This document shows positions 32,585 to 39,017 of a stretch of DNA of 39,017 nucleotides, one piece after another. The DNA comes from an uncultured Blautia sp. (GTDB lineage: Bacteria > Bacillota > Clostridia > Lachnospirales > Lachnospiraceae): contig URVB01000034.1 in assembly GCA_900551075.1 (NCBI GenBank), forward strand, positions 1 through 39,017. Reading direction: 5' to 3'. The notes below the pieces were generated by a model that was given only the letters and a program-made list of their open reading frames with translations, made no database searches and had not been told where the DNA came from. Every line of letters starts with the position of its first letter. Position 1 is the stretch's first letter. The translations under genes and the position numbers were made by a program.

Positions 32585-35215
32585 ATGGCAGCATCAAAGA
32601 CTCAGAAGGGCAAAAGAAAAACGACAACAAGAAATACTAACAAAAAAAATGCGGCAAAGCAATCTGTGTCCAGTGGTTTTCAGACAGAGATCATACTGCT
32701 GATCATTCTGGCTGCTTCTGTCATTCTTTTATTCAGCAATTTCGGTATGGGAGGCTTTGCAGGAAACGCGATCAGTTCCTTTGCGTTTGGGGCAGTGGGC
32801 CTGCTGGCATATATTTTTCCGGTTCTGCTGTTTTTAGGGTCTGCATTCCTTCTTTCCAACAGACAAAACAGCCTTGCATATAAGAAGTTTTTTGCAGGAG
32901 TTGTGTTTTTTATTTTTTTGTGCGGATTCGTTCAGCTTCTGACAGAGGGATATATGAGAAGCACAACCTTACAGGACTATTTTACATTATGCTCCAGCTA
33001 TCGTACAGGAGGCGGTGTCGTAGGAGGCGCCATCTGCATTTCCACCACATCCGCATTCGGCGTGGCAGGCGGATATGTGATCATCATTCTTGTATTGCTG
33101 GTTTGTCTGATTCTGATTACCCAGAGGTCTTTTTTTGGTTTTATGAACCGCATTGGCATGGGAATTGCCGGCCTGATCAAGGGCGGACAGGAGCGATACA
33201 GAGAGGGACAGCCGGAGCGTGAATTAAAAAAGGAGCTGCGTGCCAAGGAACGGCGCCAGCGAAGGGAAGAGAAGCAGGCGGAACGGCTTCGTGAGCTGGA
33301 AGCAGCCCTTGAGGAGGACTCTGATGAAGAAGAAAAGAAAACCTCCCAAAGTGCATCCTCTAAACAAAAGGCAAAAACTCCCGTGGATTCCGCCCTGGCT
33401 GCCAAGGTGAGGCGTCCGTCTTTCCTTGAGGGAACAGAATTAAAACCATTGAAAGCTGCACAGGAACCATTGGCCGGCGGCAATATGTCAATGGAAGACC
33501 AGCCTGCTCCTGATACCGGGGCATCCGGACAGGGACAAATGGAATTTAGGATTCAGCGCTCCCAGCCGATGGCTATGGAAGAAATAGAGCCGGAAGCAGC
33601 CGGGATAGAAGAGGCGGCGCCGGAAGCAGCGCAGACTCCGGTCAATGAACCTCAAAAACGCCAGCCTTCCAAAAACCCGAAATCCTCTGCAGTAGAAATC
33701 GAAAGCGGCATTGACAATATTCAGCATGAAATCAGCCGGCAGGAAACTGCTGTGAAAAAGAAATACCAGTTTCCTCCGCTGAAGCTTCTGAAACGCGGCA
33801 ACGGAAAGTCTCAGGGAGATTCTGATGCCTACCTTCGGAAAACCGCGCAGAAGCTTCAGGATACCCTCCACAATTTCGGGGTAAATGTCACCGTGACAAA
33901 CGTAAGCTGCGGTCCTACGGTCACCCGGTATGAACTGCAGCCGGAAATGGGTGTGAAGGTCAGCAGAATTGTGGGACTTGCCGATGATATTAAATTAAAT
34001 CTGGCAACTCCGGATATCCGTATTGAGGCGCCGATCCCGGGCAAAGCTGCAGTCGGCATAGAAGTACCAAATAAAGAGAACAGTGCGGTTATGCTGCGTG
34101 ATCTGCTGCAGTCTCAGGAATTTCAGGGAGCAAAATCCAGGCTTTCCTTTGCTGCAGGTAAGGACATTTCCGGCAAACCGGTAGTTACGGATATTGCAAA
34201 GATGCCGCATCTTCTGATCGCGGGGGCAACAGGCTCCGGCAAATCCGTGTGTATCAACACCCTGATCGTAAGTATTTTATATAAAGCAACGCCGGACGAG
34301 GTCAAGATGATCATGATTGACCCCAAGGTTGTGGAATTAAGTGTTTATAATGGGATTCCGCATCTGTTTATTCCGGTTGTCACGGACCCGAAAAAGGCTG
34401 CGGGGGCTTTAAACTGGGCCGTTTCCGAAATGACCTCCCGTTACAATGCTTTTGCGGAATACGGTGTCCGTAATTTGGGGGAATATAACAAAAAGGTAGA
34501 GAACATGCGTATTCCGGAGGGAGAGGAACGTCCGGAAAAAATGCCGCAGATCATTATTATTGTAGACGAGCTTGCAGATTTGATGATGGTTGCGCCTGGT
34601 GAGGTGGAGGACGCTATCTGCCGTCTTGCACAGCTTGCCCGTGCTGCCGGCATTCACCTGATCATTGCTACCCAGCGTCCCTCTGTCAATGTCATCACTG
34701 GCCTGATCAAGGCAAACATGCCTTCCAGAATTGCTTTTTCTGTTTCCTCAGGTGTGGACTCCAGGACAATCCTGGATATGAACGGTGCAGAGAAGCTTCT
34801 CGGAAAGGGTGATATGCTCTTTTATCCCCAGGGGTACCAGAAGCCAGCACGACTGCAGGGCGCATTTATTTCTGATGAAGAGGTCAGTAGTATTGTGGAC
34901 TTTTTATCGGACAAAAATCCGGCAGTCGAGTACAATACAAAGATTGAACAGCAGGTAAATACAGTCAGTGCTACCGGCGGCGCCGCAGGGGGAGATGAAA
35001 GAGATAATTACTTCGGGGAAGCCGGAAAGTTCATCATTGAAAAGGAGAAGGCGTCTATCGGAATGCTGCAGCGTATGTTTAAGATCGGCTTTAACCGTGC
35101 TGCAAGGATCATGGATCAGCTCTCTGATGCAGGAGTGGTTGGTCCGGAGGAGGGAACAAAGCCAAGAAAGGTACTCATGACTATGGAAGAATTTCAGAAA
35201 TATCTGGAGGAATAG
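32585..35215 (+). CDS. ftsK: DNA translocase FtsK/SpoIIIE family
   Basis: The 876-aa septal DNA pump has a basic N-terminal tail, about four transmembrane helices (about 35-185), a long charged Pro/Glu/Ala-rich linker (about 190-400) and the motor. The alpha/beta domains carry Walker A AGATGSGKSVC (about 545) and Walker B IIIIVDELADLMM (about 655), and ATQRPSVNVITGLIKAN follows. The C-terminal gamma winged helix (about 805-876, ASIGMLQRMFKIGFNRAARIMDQL) reads KOPS/SRS-type DNA. AGGAGG is placed about 12 bases before ATG. It is the usual length for Firmicutes. Confidence 0.97.
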   Translation: MAASKTQKGKRKTTTRNTNKKNAAKQSVSSGFQTEIILLIILAASVILLFSNFGMGGFAGNAISSFAFGAVGLLAYIFPVLLFLGSAFLLSNRQNSLAYKKFFAGVVFFIFLCGFVQLLTEGYMRSTTLQDYFTLCSSYRTGGGVVGGAICISTTSAFGVAGGYVIIILVLLVCLILITQRSFFGFMNRIGMGIAGLIKGGQERYREGQPERELKKELRAKERRQRREEKQAERLRELEAALEEDSDEEEKKTSQSASSKQKAKTPVDSALAAKVRRPSFLEGTELKPLKAAQEPLAGGNMSMEDQPAPDTGASGQGQMEFRIQRSQPMAMEEIEPEAAGIEEAAPEAAQTPVNEPQKRQPSKNPKSSAVEIESGIDNIQHEISRQETAVKKKYQFPPLKLLKRGNGKSQGDSDAYLRKTAQKLQDTLHNFGVNVTVTNVSCGPTVTRYELQPEMGVKVSRIVGLADDIKLNLATPDIRIEAPIPGKAAVGIEVPNKENSAVMLRDLLQSQEFQGAKSRLSFAAGKDISGKPVVTDIAKMPHLLIAGATGSGKSVCINTLIVSILYKATPDEVKMIMIDPKVVELSVYNGIPHLFIPVVTDPKKAAGALNWAVSEMTSRYNAFAEYGVRNLGEYNKKVENMRIPEGEERPEKMPQIIIIVDELADLMMVAPGEVEDAICRLAQLARAAGIHLIIATQRPSVNVITGLIKANMPSRIAFSVSSGVDSRTILDMNGAEKLLGKGDMLFYPQGYQKPARLQGAFISDEEVSSIVDFLSDKNPAVEYNTKIEQQVNTVSATGGAAGGDERDNYFGEAGKFIIEKEKASIGMLQRMFKIGFNRAARIMDQLSDAGVVGPEEGTKPRKVLMTMEEFQKYLEE

Positions 35216-35257
35216 GAAAATCTCATTTATGGAAAGGAAATGAAAAACAGAAGTATC

Positions 35258-35737
35258 ATGGAAATTCGGATTTTATCGGTAGGAAAAATCAAAGAAAAGT
35301 ATCTTGCAGATGGAATTTCGGAATATGCAAAACGTCTGGGGCGTTATTGTAAGCTTACGTTCTGTCAGGTTGCAGATGAAAAAACGCCGGATAAGGCTTC
35401 GGATGCTCTGAATAATCAGATCAGGGAAACAGAAGGCGAACGGCTGATGAAGCATATTCGGGAACAGGATTATGTGATCGCCCTTGCCATTGATGGCAAG
35501 ATGCTGGATTCTGTAGAGCTGTCCCAAAAGCTCGGTCAGCTCGGAGTAGCTGGAAAAAGCTCCATAGCCTTTGTGATCGGAGGCTCACTGGGGCTGAGTG
35601 ACGCTGTACTTAAGCGGGCGGATTTTAAACTGAGCTTTTCGAAGATGACATTTCCTCACCAGCTTATGCAGGTGATTCTGTTGGAACAGATTTATCGGGG
35701 GTATCGGATATTGAATCATGAGCCGTATCACAAATAA
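35258..35737 (+). CDS. rlmH: 23S rRNA (pseudouridine1915-N3)-methyltransferase RlmH
   Basis: The 159-aa SPOUT methyltransferase modifies helix 69 of 23S rRNA. It has the SAM-binding knot FVIGGSLGLSDAV and the C-terminus FSKMTFPHQLMQVILLEQIYRGYRI...EPYHK. Starting at ATG 35258 gives MEIRILSVGKIKEKYL, the normal 159-residue form. An in-frame ATG at 35240 adds six residues and lies nearer to AAGGA, so the start is not fully sure. The end overlaps the next gene by 20 bases. Confidence 0.96.
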   Translation: MEIRILSVGKIKEKYLADGISEYAKRLGRYCKLTFCQVADEKTPDKASDALNNQIRETEGERLMKHIREQDYVIALAIDGKMLDSVELSQKLGQLGVAGKSSIAFVIGGSLGLSDAVLKRADFKLSFSKMTFPHQLMQVILLEQIYRGYRILNHEPYHK

Positions 35738-36443
35738 AAGCGGCGAAGCCAACAAATCATACATGAGAGGAGAGGTGAAAGGTATCTTAAAATTATTAAC
35801 ACCGCTGCTGCCAAAAGATTCTGAATTGGTAGAAGCTGACATTGGGCTTATTAGGGCGAAGCAATTAGAAGAAGAAAGAATACAGGCAAAGGTATTCCGT
35901 AATCTGCTGTGTGAAGAGGAAGACTTTTCACATACGCTTTTCCGGGGCGTTAAATTTGAGAACTGCCGTTTCTGGAACTGCTCATTTGAACGGGCGGAAT
36001 TTACGGATATCGTGTTTCAGACCAGCGATGTTTCAGGCTGCAATTTCAGCGACAGTTTTATCAACCGTACTTCTTTTCGTTCCTGCAAGGGAATCGGAAG
36101 CAAATTCACAGGCACTGTGATCAAGAATCTGCATATTACGGAGTGCAATTTGAATTATGCGAACTTTGATTCCTCCAGATTTGAAAATGTTAAGATTGAA
36201 CGGACAAAGCTGGAAAGCAGCAATCTTACGCAATGCAGGTTAAAACAAGTGGTATGGCGGGAAGTCAGTCTGGTAAACGCCAGCTTCTTCCATACAGCTC
36301 TGTGCAATATGGACTTTTCTGACAGTGTGATTCACGGACTTTCTTTATCGGATGACAACCGTGAATTGCAGGGTGCTGTTGTAGATCTGTATCAGGCAGC
36401 AGAATTGGCAAAAAGACTGGGGATCGTTATTAAGGAATTATAG
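35718..36443 (+). CDS. Pentapeptide-repeat protein
   Basis: The protein has about 241 aa. The middle (about residues 70-215) consists of pentapeptide units of the A(D/N)LXX kind, for example FRGVKFENCRFWNC and NLNYANFDSSRFENV, which fold as a right-handed quadrilateral beta-helix. The C-terminus (LQGAVVDLYQAAELAKRLGIVIKEL) caps the helix. The start is uncertain: ATG 35718 lies inside rlmH, ATG 35763 is an alternative, and neither has a typical ribosome binding site. Some family members (Qnr, MfpA) mimic DNA and protect gyrase, but most have no known role. No specific function is claimed. Confidence 0.87.
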   Translation: MSRITNKSGEANKSYMRGEVKGILKLLTPLLPKDSELVEADIGLIRAKQLEEERIQAKVFRNLLCEEEDFSHTLFRGVKFENCRFWNCSFERAEFTDIVFQTSDVSGCNFSDSFINRTSFRSCKGIGSKFTGTVIKNLHITECNLNYANFDSSRFENVKIERTKLESSNLTQCRLKQVVWREVSLVNASFFHTALCNMDFSDSVIHGLSLSDDNRELQGAVVDLYQAAELAKRLGIVIKEL

Positions 36444-36467
36444 ATAGAGGAATTTGACAATAAAGGA

Positions 36468-36863
36468 ATGCAAATAAAGAATGAGGGATTTGGTTTGCAG
36501 GAAAACATAAAAATATATAAAGAAAATTATGAGCATTTACCAGCCAGATTTGTGAAAAAAATTGAACATGATATAGAATATATCCTGCGTGCCGGTCTTT
36601 CGGATTTGAAAAAAATATATCTTTTCGGAAGCTGTGCACGCGGAGAGGTCAGAAGCAGCAGCGATGTTGATCTATTGATACTGACAGCCCATAAGATAAG
36701 TGACAGGGGACTTGCGGCAGATATCCGCTGGAGCCTGGATGAACCGGTCAATGGTGTCCGAACTGATGTTGTCTATAAAAATGAAGAATCCGGGAAAACT
36801 GAGACTGTTTTTGAGAATGTGGTCGACCGCGATAAAAAATTGATTTTGGAGGTGCTGGAATGA
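36468..36863 (+). CDS. MNT-type minimal nucleotidyltransferase (MntA-like antitoxin of a HEPN/MNT pair)
   Basis: The 131-aa protein has the nucleotidyltransferase motif GSCARGEVRSSSDVDLLI (GSxxRG and DxD), the sign of a pol-beta superfamily enzyme. ATG 36468 stands 1-2 bases behind AAAGGA, so an internal TTG (36495, behind GAGGGA) is an alternative. Its stop overlaps the HEPN gene start by 4 bases (ATGA). In MntA/HepT systems the MNT AMPylates and silences the HEPN RNase. Confidence 0.86.
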   Translation: MQIKNEGFGLQENIKIYKENYEHLPARFVKKIEHDIEYILRAGLSDLKKIYLFGSCARGEVRSSSDVDLLILTAHKISDRGLAADIRWSLDEPVNGVRTDVVYKNEESGKTETVFENVVDRDKKLILEVLE

Positions 36864-37255
36864 TAGGAAATACCTATTTGGATATTGCGGAAAATGATCT
36901 GCAGTATTTAGAGTCACTGATTAAAATAAAAAGCACGTTTTACAATCAGCTTGCAGTACAATGTCAGCAGGTTGCGGAAAAATTTCTCAAGGGGTATCTG
37001 GATAAACTCTGCATTGATGAAGATGTGTCCGATTTGTTGAGAAAGCATAATATGAAGAAAATGGCCGTCAGGTTAAATGAATTAAAACCTGAATTAAAGC
37101 TGGATACGATTGGCTTAGCGTATCTGACTGATTTTTATTATGATGCGAGATATCCAGGGGATGATTTTTATACGGTCACAAAAGCTGAGCTTGAAAAATG
37201 CCTGTCTGTTATGTATGATACGGTTAACAAATTAAAAGCAGCAAAGCTGCTGTAA
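36860..37255 (+). CDS. HEPN-domain protein (partner of the MNT gene)
   Basis: The 131-aa all-helical protein has the HEPN signature LAVQCQQVAEKFLKGYL and a TDFYYDARYPGDDF segment. The classical RNase motif Rx4-6H of HepT toxins is not apparent: behind the Arg of DARYPG no His follows in the window. This is typical of the RYPG subgroup of HEPN domains. It forms a translationally coupled pair with the MNT gene, so it is either a toxin with diverged active site or a non-toxic nucleotide-binding partner. Confidence 0.85.
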   Translation: MIGNTYLDIAENDLQYLESLIKIKSTFYNQLAVQCQQVAEKFLKGYLDKLCIDEDVSDLLRKHNMKKMAVRLNELKPELKLDTIGLAYLTDFYYDARYPGDDFYTVTKAELEKCLSVMYDTVNKLKAAKLL

Positions 37256-37313
37256 AATCGTGCAGTATTGTGTTGAGTGTAAATAAGAATTTAATTTGTA
37301 AGGAGGAAATGTC

Positions 37314-37640
37314 ATGAGAACAGAACGAGTGGAAAATATGTGCGGAGGAACAGGACATGTTATTATCAAACACATTTTAGGAGAAAAAGAATTAAACGGG
37401 AAATGCCGTTTATATGCGGAGGTAACGATTGAGCCTGGATGTTCTTTAGGCTTCCACGAGCATCATGGGGAGAGTGAAACTTATTATATTGTATCCGGCA
37501 GCGGAATTTACAGTGATAATGGAGCACTGCGTATGGTAAAAGCCGGGGATGTCACCTTCACACCGGATGGGCAGGGACATGCTTTGACAAATTCCGGGGA
37601 TGAGGACCTGGTATTTATGGCTCTGATCATTCTTGACTGA
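37314..37640 (+). CDS. Cupin-domain protein
   Basis: The 108-aa single-domain beta-barrel has the metal-binding motif GFHEHHGESETYYIVSGSG and a second motif GDVTFTPDGQGHALTN. ATG follows AAGGAGGAAATGTC. Small cupins of this type bind metal ions and may be sugar isomerases or sensors. Nothing in the neighbourhood points to a substrate. Confidence 0.9.
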   Translation: MRTERVENMCGGTGHVIIKHILGEKELNGKCRLYAEVTIEPGCSLGFHEHHGESETYYIVSGSGIYSDNGALRMVKAGDVTFTPDGQGHALTNSGDEDLVFMALIILD

Positions 37641-37655
37641 GACTGGAATCGTACA

Positions 37656-38594
37656 ATGAAGGATTATATGGCACCCATGGAGGGCATCACCAATTATGTT
37701 TACCGGAATGCCTATCATACGTATTTCTATCCCATGGACAAGTATTTTACTCCGTTTATATCTGCAAAACCAAATAAAAAATTGAGCTTTAAAGAAATAA
37801 ACGAGGTTTCTCCTGAGACAAATCAGGGCTTAAAGGTGGTTCCGCAGATTTTGACAAACAATGCGGAAGATTTTATCCGGACGGCCCGGATCCTTATGGA
37901 CTATGGCCATAAGGAGGTGAATCTGAATCTGGGCTGTCCCTCGGGAACAGTCACCGCAAAAGGAAAAGGCGCTGGATTTCTGGCAGAGCCGGAAAAGCTG
38001 GATCGCTTTCTGGATACGATATTTTCGGGATTGGATGCTGCAATTTCCATTAAAACACGGGTGGGGACAGATTATGAAGAGGACTGGGAGCTGCTGTTGG
38101 ATATTTATAATAGATATCCGGTGAGCGAGCTGATCGTTCATCCCAGAATTCAGAAGGATTACTACAAAAACAAACCCCGGCTTGGGACATATGAGCTTGC
38201 GCAGAAGAAGCATCGGGCGCCGCTGTGCTATAACGGAGATTTGTTTACGCCTGAGGCTTACAAAAAATTTACCGGACAGTTTCCCCAAACAGATACCTTT
38301 ATGTATGGAAGAGGGCTGATTGCCAATCCGGGTCTTGTCGGTGAGATCAGGGAAGGAAAAAAGACAGATAAGAGTACCCTACGGAAATTTCACGATAAAA
38401 TCTATTGCGATTATAGGGAGCTCCTTTCCGGAGATCGGAATGTGCTGTTTCGTATGAAAGAGCTGTGGAATTATATGTGTCCGCTGTTTACTGATTATGA
38501 AAAATATGCAAAGAAGATCAAAAAGGCACAGAATTGCAGGGAATATGCTGCTGCAATTTCCGGCCTGTTTGCAGAACAGGAGCTGACAGTATGA
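37656..38594 (+). CDS. tRNA-dihydrouridine synthase
   Basis: The 312-aa FMN enzyme reduces uridines in tRNA. It has the N-terminal MAPMEGITNYVYRN, catalytic Cys in NLNLGCPSGTVTAKGKGAGFL, SIKTRVG, the ELIVHPRIQKDYYKN segment (His for FMN) and YGRGLIANPGL. It differs from DusB of other clostridia in detail (GCPSGTV instead of GCPVKKV) but all catalytic places are kept. It ends 26 bases before the next gene. Confidence 0.94.
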   Translation: MKDYMAPMEGITNYVYRNAYHTYFYPMDKYFTPFISAKPNKKLSFKEINEVSPETNQGLKVVPQILTNNAEDFIRTARILMDYGHKEVNLNLGCPSGTVTAKGKGAGFLAEPEKLDRFLDTIFSGLDAAISIKTRVGTDYEEDWELLLDIYNRYPVSELIVHPRIQKDYYKNKPRLGTYELAQKKHRAPLCYNGDLFTPEAYKKFTGQFPQTDTFMYGRGLIANPGLVGEIREGKKTDKSTLRKFHDKIYCDYRELLSGDRNVLFRMKELWNYMCPLFTDYEKYAKKIKKAQNCREYAAAISGLFAEQELTV

Positions 38595-38620
38595 GGCAGA
38601 TGCGTAAAGGAGAACCGCAG

Positions 38621-38989
38621 ATGGATATCAAAAAATTTGAAGCGTTTATTTCCGCATATCCGGTTTATGAATATCGGATTCTGGATACCCGGAAACTGAA
38701 AGTAGAGGACAGGGTACGTAAGATCTGTGAGCAGGAATGTGAACGCTATAAGAGTACCTGGGCCTGTCCTCCCGCGGTCGGGCCGCTTGCAGAATGCGAA
38801 AAACGAATCAAAAGCTATACATCGGCTGTCTTTTTCTCCAGTGCTGCAGAAGTGTCTGATATATTGAACATGGAAGAAATGCTTTCTACCAGAATGGAGC
38901 ATGAGGCACTGACAACACAGGTGGCAAAGTTTTTGAAAGGAGAAGGGTATGAAACCTTCACACTTTCCACAGAATCCTGCGATATCTGA
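38621..38989 (+). CDS. DUF2284 predicted metal-binding protein, ending at an in-frame UGA in its Cys cluster
   Basis: The 122 residues before the stop contain the family motifs CEQECERYKSTWACPPAVGPLAECEKRIKSY. Start ATG 38621 is 7 bases after AAAGGAG. The reading ends with T-E-S-C-D-I-stop. The same frame continues E-T-C-A-Y-C-E-G-K up to the window edge. Other members have a C-x2-C-x2-C cluster at exactly this place, so UGA replaces one of the cysteines. It is therefore either a nonsense mutation or a selenocysteine codon; the stem-loop that would decide lies outside the window. Confidence 0.78.
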   Translation: MDIKKFEAFISAYPVYEYRILDTRKLKVEDRVRKICEQECERYKSTWACPPAVGPLAECEKRIKSYTSAVFFSSAAEVSDILNMEEMLSTRMEHEALTTQVAKFLKGEGYETFTLSTESCDI

Positions 38990-39017
38990 GAAACCTGCGC
39001 TTATTGTGAGGGAAAGC

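Overview
The window looks like the chromosome of an anaerobic, low-to-mid GC Gram-positive bacterium of the Clostridia, most likely a Lachnospiraceae gut commensal. The evidence is the gene content: Rex next to an ABC-F gene, nnr-alr-mazF, a TepA/ClpP-like protease, a NuoE/NuoF-like bifurcating oxidoreductase, clostridial-type UppP and FtsK, and strong AGGAGG ribosome binding sites. No rRNA, tRNA or CRISPR array was found.

Layout. Bases 1-2910 are the end of an exopolysaccharide/capsule locus: the C-terminal part of a CpsD-like tyrosine kinase, a secreted two-domain Ig-like protein with a 36-bp repeat, and an LCP glycopolymer transferase, closed by a strong terminator. At 2976 a subtilisin-like protease gene begins. 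It is cut at its catalytic-His motif (GHGTHV) and resumes in frame at 14338. The cut is flanked by a perfect 16-bp direct repeat (3118-3133 and 14336-14351).

Between these repeats lies an 11.2-kb integrative island, the most interesting part of the window. It carries a RiPP cluster: an M16 peptidase, a peptide ABC exporter, a radical SAM/SPASM maturase, a 65-aa precursor with two CxCxC triads that resembles ruminococcin C, and a lipoprotein. It also carries a complete agr-type quorum-sensing module, with agrD-agrB on the plus strand and XRE regulator, LytTR response regulator and GHKL kinase on the minus strand. A small unknown ORF and a large serine recombinase next to the right junction complete it. 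The regions upstream of the RiPP operon and of agrDB share an 18-bp motif (17/18 identical) in a similar promoter layout. This suggests that one regulator controls both, so that peptide production is coupled to cell density.

From 15 kb to the right end the genes are housekeeping: icd; ABC-F (minus strand) divergent from rex; nnr-alr-mazF; a CNNM/CBS transporter broken by one in-frame stop; yebC; tepA; a three-gene NuoE/NuoF/GltD-fusion operon that fits the Stn-type electron-bifurcating transhydrogenase; uppP; ftsK; rlmH; a pentapeptide-repeat protein; an MNT-HEPN pair; a cupin; a tRNA-dihydrouridine synthase; and a DUF2284 protein. The last reading frame stops at a UGA exactly where the family has a cysteine. 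Icd, Rex and the Stn-like complex all concern NAD(P)H balance. All functions are inferred from sequence motifs read by eye; no database search was run.
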